Source: Rhynochetos jubatus (taxonomy: Eukaryota; Chordata; Aves; Eurypygiformes; Rhynochetidae). From it: DNA of 64,000 nt. The position numbers and the translations under genes are program-made. The notes under the pieces were generated by a model. It saw only the letters and a list, made by a program, of their open reading frames with translations. It did no database searches and was not told the DNA's origin. Location: the NCBI GenBank assembly GCA_027574665.1, contig CM050653.1, positions 43,970,118-44,034,117 on the forward strand, read 5' to 3'. This document shows positions 38,597 to 48,423 of this stretch, one piece after another (the first letter of the stretch is position 1; the number at the start of each line of letters is the position of its first letter).

Positions 38597-38984
38597 AGCC
38601 ATTTGTTCTTATTGCTGTACAGTGCAATTCAGAGAAGGTCATCCTGGGATGTCTGCCTCTGCAAAGTGACAGCCACTGGAATAAGGAAAAGGTTAGTAAA
38701 GAAGCAGTCCAGCTTTTTGGATTTTAGATGACCTGCCTACCCTGGCAGGATGGATCCATCTCTTTGCTTTTCTGCAGCAGCACCACCAATCAAAAGCAAG
38801 TATATGAGGCATATGCTTGTATATGAAAAAGAACAGCACAATTTATGTATGTAAACATGAAAAAAAGTTAGCCAAATGCCTGTGAAAGCATCAACTGAAC
38901 TCAGTGTATTTAAAGTTGTTATAGTATCCGCAGTTTACAGTATTCTATAATCCAGTTCCTAATCCATAAAATATTTAGTCTACT

Positions 38985-39275
38985 AATAAGATCTCAAGGA
39001 CATAGTTACCTATTAATTAATCCATTTTAATATCTTGATTTGTGAGAGAAGAAAAAAACCCCATTGCTTGCTTGTGTCATGAGATACCAGGAGCTTAATT
39101 AAAGCTCTTAAAAAAATTAAATCCATTGGATGCCATAAAAGTGCCAGGTGTACAACTCATTATCTCAGGAGAGAAAAAGACACATTTTACTGGCCATAAA
39201 AGCTAAATTTTTCTAATGCCAGCACCAATAAACCTTTCAGTTAATCTCAAAATGCACAGCGTTCGTTAAAGGTAA
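38985..39275. promoter_or_regulatory. possible conserved non-coding element
   Basis: Two GGCCATAAAAGC/GCCATAAAAGTGCC Hox/Cdx-type sites lie about 60 bases apart (39131 and 39190), together with TATTAATTAATCC, GAGCTTAATTAAAGCTC (a near-perfect palindrome at 39091) and CAGGTGTAC. No repeat is visible. The density and spacing look enhancer-like, but conservation has not been shown. Confidence 0.3.
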
Positions 39276-40564
39276 GCACAATGAAAGTATTATCTAGGAC
39301 AATTTTTCTTCTAATGAACAAAAATGTAAAATTAACTGCAAGAGAGCCCACAGTATTGACTGCAGATAAACAACTGGAGACTGCGGCTACTGCATAAGTA
39401 CCTACATTGTGGAACAGGTTTAAATAACCCAGCAGTTTATCAGTTCTGCTACAGCAATCTTACATACTTAACAAGTATTAGGAAAAAAAATAGTGGTATC
39501 CCAGCCCTTTTAGTAAAAGGCAACTTGGGATACCCAGTGAAGAGTGATGGTAAGAACTCAAAGTCTGTTAGTATAGGTAATAAGTCTAAAGCAATTACTA
39601 TCTGCTACGGAAACACTCTATTGATTTGGCCACTTAAGTTTGACAAATGGGTGTCATATAGCAGAAACCATAAGAAGGAAGAAGCTCATAATCCTGGCAC
39701 TGAATCTTAATTTACTGCAAGAATGTCAAAGTCAATATTTAAAAAAAATAGATATTTGCGTTAATGCAGGCTGCTTTTAAATGACACCCTCCTCCCCTCA
39801 GCATGACAAAATGTCACAAGCATTAATAATTCATTATAAACTGCTCCTTCCATCAGAGAAGTTGCAATACACAGCACACAACAGTCTGCAATCCAGAACA
39901 CAGAAATAATATTTGTTTTACTCATCAATAAAGATTATTTTAGAATTTTTCGTATCATCTGCTGGCAACAACATCCACACCTCATTAGTATTTTTGCATT
40001 TGCAGTTTAGTTCTCCCCCAGTGATTTACTACATACAATGTACATGCCCAAAGCACTGCACCACAGAACTGATCGTGAAAATGCTCTGCATGAAGCAGAA
40101 ACTTGTTCCAAACTTTAACAGTCTATTGAAATACTATGCCTTATTACTGGTTTAAGTAGTTAATACCTGTAAGAACCATTTAAAAACGTATACTCCAATC
40201 ACTAACGGATACGGTTGCATGCTTTATGGATTGTTACAAATTCTGTGGAGAACTTCCATGACAGCAGTTTGTAAAACCAGCATAAATAATACATTCCTAA
40301 ACCTTTATGAGAAAAGGAGATTTACTCCCCCGAAAAGCACTAGACAGTTTCTAGATCATCAGTAGACAATGTTGGGACAGCAATGATGGGACAGTGCTCT
40401 GAAACAGACCACTCGAATAAATTAATTAAATGTAGAGTCCTACATCTGTGTAAGGTTCCGGTTCAGCTATTTAACTACATCCCAAAATGTCCACTAAAGG
40501 TTTTGCATTCGCATAATGGCCATGAGCGAGGAATAGCTCATGATTAAATAGCTGTTCCTAGCAC

Positions 40565-41580
40565 CGGGTTCCAGGAATCAGTGCTAGAATCACTTTCAAC
40601 AGTGATCTGAATGACACTTTCTGATAAAACCACAGAATGCCCTCAAGATTGGTAAAAAGCGAAGCGTTTAGAGCACATTGCAGTCACCCAGGGCTGGTCC
40701 ACAAGGAGCAGTGGCAGTGAGAGAGGAACCCAGAGCTCATGAAAACCTAACGGGAAGTGACGAGTACTCCTGCCACATCGCAGCCTGGGGAAGGCTGAAC
40801 AGCTCAGGTCTTGGAGCGGCAGGGAATGCTGATGCTGACTCAGCAGTGCTACTTCTAGATTGAGGCAGCTCGCGGGACTCCAGCTTGGGGTTGTTGAAGG
40901 CGTACACAGCTGAAAAGTATCTGGATCTCTGGTGTAGAAATGACTGCAGAGCAATCTGGATTATGTCATAAATGGAGCCCAGTCAGACAAAGTGTATTTT
41001 AACACACTGAAAACATCCCACAGGCCAGGTCTTCAAAACAGGGGACTGTAAAGTCGTGCTTCTAAAAATTTACACTAGATAAGCAATGTCACACCAATAC
41101 TCAGTGTTGTGCAGTGGCAAAAAGGATGTGTAGTCAACAGGGAAATCACTTATACAGATGGTGTTGGAATACTGTACAGTATTCTGGTGCTCATCTTTTC
41201 AAGAGATACTGGAAAATTTGGAGATCATAAGGAAAAGAAACAGATATGAGTCAAGGTCTGGAAAAAAATGCCTTATTGTGAAAGACATAAACTGCTGAAT
41301 ACTGGACCCTGAAGAAAACCTGTTCAGCAAAGCAAAGTACAATACGTATGTGAAAGCTGAAGACAGATTAATTTAAATTGGAAAGAAAACCTAATTTTGT
41401 TTTAAGTAGTGAAAGTGATAATTCATTGGAAAAAAATGCCAAGGGAAGTGGCAGATTCTTTTGATGTCTTCCAATCGCAAGAAGATCTCTTTCTAGAGGA
41501 CCAAGCGTGACATCAGTCCTACGGTAAAGGTAAATGGTGGAAATGAGGGTCTGTGATAAATAGGAGGTTAACCTGGCTCT
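40565..41580 (+). mobile_element. old CR1-like LINE fragment, heavily decayed
   Basis: Pieces appear in the order expected for the 3' half of a CR1 reverse transcriptase. GGTTCCAGGAATCAGTGC with TCAACAGTGATCTGAATGAC (40567-40615) corresponds to the QGSVLG...FINDL block. At 41165-41240, GGAATACTGTACAGTATTCT, GGTGCTCATCTTTTCAAGAG and ATACTGGAAAATTTGGAG correspond to LEYCVQFWCSSLQ...LE. TGCCTTATTGTGAAAGACATAA (about 41268) corresponds to the 'pY..R' segment. The 3' untranslated part is recognisable at 41420-41575 (ATTCATTGGAAAAAAATGCC, then TCTTTCTAGAGGACC, then AAATAGGAGGTTA). Coding capacity is wholly lost. It is older than the copy at 8319. The middle (40680-41080) aligns poorly and may include an insertion. 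Confidence 0.55.
41167..41184. repeat. 18-bp perfect palindrome within the old CR1
   Basis: GAATACTGTACAGTATTC is its own reverse complement. It arises from the CR1 'gaatactgtgtacagttc' segment by a few substitutions, so it is a decay product and probably has no function. Confidence 0.9.
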
Positions 41581-42519
41581 CAGTCTCCTCTGTCGTAAAT
41601 CCTCTGAATCTGCGAAAGTGAAAAGCAGGTAACAACAGCATAAGATTCTCCTGTATCCTTTCATTTAACAGTTACAGTTTAAGGTATCGATCCCATTTCC
41701 TCTGGAGACAAAAGGATCAACAGAACAGGCTGACAAAAAGAAAACGAAGTTTGGCTCTAAAACTGGTAACTACATCTTCTAAAAGTAACAAGCTGGCTTC
41801 TGTGTTTCGACTGAGAATACCTTGTAAAGTTTGGTAAAATGGGAAGAGATATGAAACTTAGGGCTGATATTTTTAGGTAACTTGAGAGAAACTGAGGGGA
41901 TTTTGAGACCTATCATCAATGCAGTGAAACTATTGTATACAGATTTAATTTGCTAGATCAGGAAAAAGAGCATAACTTCAAACTGGTCCTTGAGCCAGGG
42001 AATTATTTCAGAGTGGAGCATAACATTGTGAAGGTTGCCTAAGAAATGGTAAACAAGTACTCAAAACCAGAGAGAGAGGAAGAATGGGCAGATACAGAAG
42101 TGAGATATTTTTTCCAGTGATAGCCAGAGGTTAGTAATTACATGGAAAATCTGTAAGCAATGTCACACAGGAGGTGAGAGAGGAAATGAAATATGATTAA
42201 GAGTCCTATTTAGGCACGCTGTGTGAAAGACCTGCCTGTTTGCCGTCTCAGATAAAGTTGTTGAGGATATCACATTAGAGAAAGGTCTTTTTAGAAAAAT
42301 ATTCTTCTGATTGCTATCTAATGACTAGTGTTCCATATGTCTGTACTGAGTGTATGATGATTAGAAATTTGGTCACGTTAATGAGTCTTGTAAACTCATC
42401 ATCTCATGCGTGTCTTTTCTGACCATCAATTTTACCACTGTTCTTCCATACAGATGAGCAGGAGAGATCACTGCACAGCAGTTTTCAGGTGCAGAGTGCC
42501 GTTTTGACCAAGCCAGTTG
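41581..42519. other. spacer between old CR1 and LTR, unresolved
   Basis: Purine-rich in places (41880-42200), with short motifs such as AATTATTTCAGAGTGGAGCA that hint at another decayed retroelement 3' region, but I cannot name it. No open frame of note. Confidence 0.5.
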
Positions 42520-43055
42520 TGCTGGTTTTGGTTGGGTCACAGTTGGTTTTCTTCAGTAGCTAGTATGAGGCTGTGTTTTGGATTTGTGTGGAGAAGAGTA
42601 TTGATAACGCTGGTGTTTTCAGTGGTTGCTAAGGAGTGTTCATACCGAGTCAAGGACTTTTTCGGTTTCTGGTGCAGCACCTGTGTCCTCAGCTTCTCCA
42701 CTACAAGAAGTTGGGAGGGGACACGATGAAGACAGCTGGAGTATTTCACTCCGTGAAACGTCATGCTCAGTGTATGGGTTGGGGCTGGGCTGGGAGTGGA
42801 CTCTCTCCATCTCTGGCTTTTGGTCAGTCGGAGGGTGATGAGCGTTTCCTTTCCATTATTTTCATTACATATTATTAGTACTGCTAGTATTACTGGTATC
42901 ATTGTTTTATTACATTTACTTTCAATTATTGAATTGTTCTTATCTCAACCCACGAGTATGTCTTTTCCCCTGATTCTCCTCCTCCACTGGAGGAGGGGGA
43001 AGGTGAGCAAGTGGCTTTGTGGTACTTAGTTGCTGGCTGAGGCTAAACCATGTCA
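42520..43055 (+). mobile_element. avian endogenous retrovirus LTR (solo)
   Basis: A 536-bp LTR with clean TG...CA ends: TGCTGGTTTTGGTTGGGTC at 42520 and GCTAAACCATGTCA ending at 43055. Internal blocks match a common bird LTR as I remember it: TAGCTAGTATGAGGCTGTGT, TTTTGGATTTGTGTGGAGAA, AGAAGTTGGGAGGGGACACG, CGTCATGCTCAG, TATCTCAACCCACGAG and GGAGGAGGGGGAAGGTGAGC. The place where the family has a TATAAA promoter reads CAGTGTATGGGTTGGGG (42768-42784), so the core promoter looks lost. No primer-binding site complementary to a common tRNA follows, no retroviral gene follows, and the flanking five bases do not match, so it is a solo LTR with a decayed target duplication. Confidence 0.88.
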
Positions 43056-43670
43056 CTAGTGGAGGGTACGGGGGCTGCCACCACTCTGTGACACCATGGG
43101 CCAGCCAGAGGAGTGGGTGGAACTCAAAGCTGTGCCCAAACAACAGTTCCGTTTCTTCCCACAAGGACATATTGAGCTGCTGGAACAGCCATTATAATCA
43201 TATATGTTTTCACAGTGAGATGAACAGTGCATGCACCTCACCCTAAAGGTATGCACTTAGATCTGCATATCAGAAATATGATGTTCTCCTAAAAGTACTT
43301 TATCTGTAACCAAAGGCAGTAGATTAACATGCCAAAATTTAGAAGTGATTTTTTTTATTGAAAGGGGTGTGGATTTCCATACTCATTTTAGGACTTAAAA
43401 AATAATTTTCAATTTTTAAAAAGAAAAAAACCACAACACGTTTATGAAATTTCTGTGGATTCTTTTCTTACTAGCCTAACACTGAATAAGTTCTTCCATT
43501 AAAGCACATGAATAAAGGAAAAAAAAATGGAACGACTTCAAGAGATTTTGGGCCAAGTCTCTTGCCTAAACAGTACATCCGTATTTTCAAATGGTTTTCT
43601 AACAGACTGATCTGAAGCTCACTAAAGTTCATTGGATTCCTTCCTGTTGAGTACAGTGACGTTTGAATCC

Positions 43671-43698
43671 AGCCTATGGAATAACTACTCCATAGGCT
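43671..43698. repeat. perfect 10-bp stem hairpin
   Basis: AGCCTATGGA (43671-43680) and TCCATAGGCT (43689-43698) are exact complements around the loop ATAACTAC. The stem is too short for a microRNA precursor and does not extend outward. Confidence 0.85.
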
Positions 43699-44220
43699 CA
43701 GATGTAAGTCTGACAGGAGAGACTGAAATTTCATTTTCAAGCTACAGGAAAAGTCAACTTCTGTCCATAAGAGTGCTTAGAAAAGAGAAGCAGAATCATT
43801 AGACTGCAGGGAGTGGTTGGATCCCCAAAAGCCTGGCACTCATCACTGCCCAAACAACTCCTAAAAAGTTACCAAAAAAAGACATGCAGAAAGAATACTG
43901 GAATTGCCGATTTTTTGTTTCAAGCCGAGCAACAAAGAAAGAGCGGGAACTTGCATTATTTTTACGTAAAGCCGCCTTAAACTAGACTTTCAGGCCGTCA
44001 CCTGGGTGAAACATCTCCATAGAAGAACTGAGAAGGAATTTCCCTAAGTAGTCATCAACATCAGTACCACACTGGTATAACCAGATTTAAGAATATAAAA
44101 CCCTGCCACGCACATCAGCACCACCCTGGCATAAAATACATAACATTAACATTTAGGAGTTGATTCATGAGATTCCTCTAAATATTTTTCTTTTTCAGCC
44201 ATGCAAAATGGAAGGTCAGT

Positions 44221-44310
44221 GAAGAAAGATAGTATCTTTTATCAGATCAACTGATGTATCTGGAGAAAAAAGACAAATTTCCAATCACTTAGCCCCTTTT
44301 TCAGTTCTGA
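44221..44310 (+). repeat. ancient dispersed repeat, copy 2
   Basis: GAAGAAAGATAGTATCTTTT, ATCAGATCAACTGATGTATC, TGGAGAAAAAAGACAAATTT and CTTAGCCCCTTTTTCAG match copy 1 at 35851 and the remembered sauropsid consensus. This copy keeps the consensus better, including the 'cttagccctttttcag' right part. Confidence 0.6.
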
Positions 44311-45132
44311 ATTAGAAGCAGCCATCTTCAAAATGAAATACAAATTAGGGACAACTGTTCTCACTGGATATATTGGTCAGTCAGAGTACCCAAAATGAAA
44401 GGGATGCAGTATTCGGGGATTATATGGGGCCTTAGCAGGAAAAGGGCTGATAAGGTGCTTATCTCTATAAGAAGGAAAGAGATAGGTACATTATAAGACA
44501 CAGGTTTCATTCTTCTCTGTTTGAAGCTTCTCTATTTGGATGAATGGCCAAGACCTTGAGTAAGAGATATTAAGACTGCTTTTTAGTAACATGCCTTGAT
44601 GTCTATACATGCAGAAAGAATAACTCCAAGGATTAATAGTTTCTAAGAGCTTGGAGATCCACACAACATAATGAACACAAGCAACAAATCTGAACTTGAA
44701 TCTTCTACAATGCTTTGTATATTGCTAAGCAGTATAGTGTTAATTTCATCTTAGTTGGGGTTTTTTTTCAGTCTTAGAAAAGGAATGTAGTAAGAATCTT
44801 TGGACATTGGGAAACTTCCTCATTTTCCTGTGTAACTTCTCTGGGGCACAGTGTTACTGGACAAGTGTATGTCTCTGCTTTTCAGGCTGAAAATTCAATG
44901 TTTTTACCTTGAAGGACACTCACCATTTAGTGCCTGCACTCAGGCATTAAAAGAACACTCATTTCATCAAGAAATGTACCATTGAAACATAGAAGAATAG
45001 AAAAGCTGTGCCTTCTTCTTTGGTAAGAATCAATATTAGGATAAGAGAGGCCTTTCTTTAATGTTTTTATTCCCAGCAGGAGTAATAGACAATGTAAGAA
45101 CAATTATTTAAATCCTGAAAGTTATGGAGCTA

Positions 45133-45164
45133 AATCCTAAATTATCCTAATCCTAAATTTTCCT
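45133..45164. repeat. 16-bp tandem duplication
   Basis: AATCCTAAATTATCCT is followed directly by AATCCTAAATTTTCCT, with one mismatch in 16. Confidence 0.9.
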
Positions 45165-46754
45165 CAACAGTTTAGGATTTGATTATTACTTCTTTTTAGC
45201 TTCCTCAGTTTTGTTGCATATTTGTGTTCAAAAACATTCTTAATCAGAACAAAGACCATTGTTTAATTGCCATTTAGATGATTTTGATGATAATGCTCTG
45301 CCTTTTCCATTGAACATACTCTGGTACTTGGTGTGGCTGATGCACCATGATAGTTAAAGGATAGCTTTAAAAAGTTTATTGGATGATTCCTAATTCAGAA
45401 GTTTTGCCTAGTATTCTTCTCTTTCTGCAGAAGGAAGTAGATCATAGCCTCACAGGAATTCCTTTACTTCCATTCCATAATACGTCAGCAGTAGCTTTTA
45501 AAAATTATTTTTACATAAGTGCAGCTTCTCTTTTTTTAAACATATGATTTTCACTGTCAAATGGGAAAAGTGACTGAAATAGCACAGACACTTTCATAGC
45601 TGTTATGCTATTTTTTTCATGCTTGGAAGTATTGTAATCTTCAAGGGAGCAATTAAAATTGTTCCGCTGTGTAGTAATAAAGAATAAGATTCTGCAGTCT
45701 AGTGGCAGCCAGTAAGGTTTTCTAAACTAAAAGAACCCTGAATTTCTGGGTGTTTTAATATGCTGTTTAGATACTTACACTGAAAATAACAACCCTCATT
45801 ATAGTTTAAATTTTTTAACAAAAAAGTGAGAAAATAATTTAAACAGTGTCCCTAGTATTACACCAGTGCAACGGACCACTTAGAAGGCAAAACATATGAG
45901 CAATAAGATTAAAAATCTATAAATATAAATAATGTTGGTTTAAAACTGACAAACATTTTCTTTCAGGAATGTTTTAACTTTATATCACATACCATAAAAT
46001 GTATTTGGTTTCAATGGCTTCACCAACCTCTTCAGCATTGCATTTTTCTACTTAGAAGAGACAAATTTAATCTTATTTCTCCTTCTATTATATATTAATG
46101 TTTACAAAAATATTGCACCCATGAGAGTTGTATTTCTAGGATTCAATTTCAGTACTTGAAACAACACTGATTCAGAGGCTTTTATAGAAATAATAAGTGA
46201 AAGCATTTCGATGAAACATAACTGCTTTAGGATTTCCCTTCAGTCCCTTCATGACACACTTAATGGCATTTCTCACACTTTCAAAGAAATCTGGTCTCTT
46301 AAGGAAAATACAGACAAAACCTGTAAAAATAAAGAATTTTGACAGGTACCAAACTTAAAGCAAAGTTCAGTAACATGAACACATGGCAAATCATACCTCT
46401 TAACTATGCTCAAATCCGTTTGCAAGTAAAACAGTAAGAGAGTAGTGTAACTTGTAACACCATCCCTTCCTCCATGCCTTTAAATTATTCCCAAACTCTC
46501 AATTTCATACAACCCCCTAAGCTACAGGCTCTCCAGCTTGGCATTGCACACACACCTGAGACCAGGTATTCCCGATAACTACTCTGGGCAGAGCAGGCAG
46601 GACTGCATAAGACCTTTATTCCAAACCATTACATTAAACCCAAAAAGTTTTTCTAACTGTGCAGTTTCAATGGGATGAAAGATGCCAGTAGACACCGATA
46701 ACAGGGGTGATAAGGATGTATCAAAAGCTCCAGTGCCACTAACTGGTGCAGTGT

Positions 46755-46786
46755 GTCTAGTGGTGATGTGGTCTAGTGGTGTCATA
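46755..46786. repeat. 16-bp-period tandem duplication
   Basis: GTCTAGTGGTGATGTG is followed by GTCTAGTGGTGTCATA. The first 11 bases are identical, then the copies diverge. Confidence 0.75.
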
Positions 46787-46892
46787 CTTCTGCAAGGCTC
46801 TTTCTGGTCTCCTATTTTATATATACGTTGCAACCATCTAAAAGTTATAGTTTCTTACCCATAAAACTAGGAATGGCTCTTTCTACATGGGT

Positions 46893-46966
46893 TCATAGAA
46901 TCACAGAATGGTTTGCGTTGGAAGGGACCTTAAAAATCATCTAGTTCCAACCCCCCTGCCATGGTT
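46893..46966 (-). mobile_element. CR1 LINE 3' end, severely truncated
   Basis: TCATAGAATCACAGAATGGT, TTGCGTTGGAAGGGACCTTA, AAAATCATCTAGTTCCAACC and CCCCTGCCATGG are the reverse complement of the last 75 bases of a typical avian CR1. The 3' tail is at the left (46893). Low divergence suggests a fairly young insertion. The truncation point at the right coincides with a duplicated GGTTGTCATTATATAT string (46963 and 46989). Confidence 0.95.
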
Positions 46967-47014
46967 GTCATTATATATGTGTTCTTTTGGTTGTCATTAT
47001 ATATATATATATAT
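46963..47014. repeat. 26-bp-period duplication running into (TA)n
   Basis: GGTTGTCATTATATAT occurs at 46963-46978 and again at 46989-47004, where it opens into a TA run of 17 bases ending at 47014. It lies exactly at the truncated edge of the minus-strand CR1. Confidence 0.85.
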
Positions 47015-48391
47015 GCACATATGTTCATTATGGACATACTAATGACATTGCTAGTGTGAGTCAGACTCCACATAAGATCTAGACAGGCTACGCTGGTACC
47101 ACAGAGCCAAGTAACTCCGATACTGCATTTTGCACGGAAGAGATGAAGCAGCACTGTTCAGAGTTTTCTCATTCAATTAAATGTTGCATTGTTCTAGCTT
47201 CGTAAATTTTATAGAAGTAATTCTGTTCTTATATGTTAACTGCTCTGAGAATGAGCAGACAGAGCACAGAGCACACTGACCCTGGGACCGTGAATCACTT
47301 TACTTGTGGTAGATATCCCTTCAGCAAGGCACTCAGAACAGATGCCTGTAGGTAAATAAGCAAGTCCTGAACCATATGCTGAACAGCTATAGACTTATGC
47401 ATCAGACTCAAGGGGTGGCAGAGAGATCCAAACTTCAGGGACCTCCACAGAACTGCACATACTTCTACTACCCTCTCCCACTTTGGCAATGGAGCAAAAA
47501 GGGACTGCCCTGAGGAACGCAACCAGTTGCTCTGCTCTGTTGTCTCTAACTCTGTGGAGCAAAAGTCCCTTGCAGTGAGAGTGAGGATGGGCACTGAAGT
47601 GTGCACGGGGATGGAGAGGTATCATACAGTTAAGAAAAAACTTGAGGTGATTAATTTCTAGTATTTTAGTAATATGTTTTGAAATAATGCTACATAATGA
47701 GAGTTTTGGAAAAGTATCTTTCCACGTAAAGAAAAGGTATCCAGAGGAGATTGATTTCTATTAAAAAATCTAAAAGTGAAGATGAGGGTATCGACAGAAG
47801 GGTCTAAAGACAGCTACAGTATAGACATACTAAGTGTACATACACATGACTACTACAGAGTCAGCACACTGCGTTGTAGTCTGGCAGAGAGCTCAGAATT
47901 CCTGAACTCAGGCCCAGGGGATCAAAAGGTGAAGATCTGAACATCTGGCTGATGGTGGGAGAGAAGATAGTTTAAGTTTCCATTCTCTTCAAGCTGGCTA
48001 ATATGTCAAACTGCATTTTCAGCACAGTAATTGATCTCTTGATTAAAACGAAGTGTTCCAGATTTCTAGGGAAAAAACAAAACTGGAAAACCCCATGTAT
48101 AAAAAAGATAATATTTCTTATAAGTTTGGAATTCTCAAAGCATAGTCTCTTTTGTGTCCAGCCAAGTTCAACTTGAAAATTAAAATGAACTTTCCTATGA
48201 AGTTGACTGTATATATTTCTTTTTATTTAAACATTTGAGGTAAATTTAATAGGTATCCTTTGCATCAAAAACATTCAAGAATATAAAGTAGTAGTTTTGC
48301 ATACTAAAATAGCTTTGTTTATTGTTCGTAAATGGCATAGAGAAAATTCAAACTGAATGTACACTAGGGCAATTTCACACCATCTTTTTAC

Positions 48392-48423
48392 CAATTTTAC
48401 AGTGGGTCAATTTAACAGTGGGT
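48392..48423. repeat. 16-bp tandem duplication
   Basis: CAATTTTACAGTGGGT is followed directly by CAATTTAACAGTGGGT, with one mismatch in 16. Confidence 0.9.

Larger units (their letters stand above)
35936..40564. other. AT-rich unique sequence, no gene seen
   Basis: Includes a C-rich run (38558-38596), a possible enhancer-like stretch (38985-39275) and a weak MIR-like string at 36895-36935. Open frames stay at 80 codons or below after 36163. No exon or mobile-element end was recognised. Confidence 0.7.
43056..46892. other. AT-rich unique sequence, no gene seen
   Basis: The first 200 bases after the LTR are GC-richer (CTGCCACCACTCTGTGACAC and on) but show no retroviral internal sequence. Further on are a hairpin (43671-43698), a dispersed repeat (44221-44310), and small tandem duplications (45133-45164 and 46755-46786). 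Open frames after 43250 are under 90 codons. Confidence 0.65.

Noticed and set aside
20370-43055. The two LTRs as the ends of one provirus
   Set aside because: They differ strongly in their left parts, lie over 21 kb apart, and no retroviral coding sequence or primer-binding site lies between them.
43056-43250. GC-richer sequence after the second LTR as retroviral internal region
   Set aside because: The first bases do not match a common tRNA primer-binding site and no gag-like frame follows.
43671-43698. Hairpin as a microRNA precursor
   Set aside because: The stem is only 10 bp and does not extend. Precursors need roughly 25-30 paired bases.
47280-47620. 103-codon minus-strand frame in a GC-richer patch
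   Set aside because: No family resemblance or splice support, and composition alone explains the frame.
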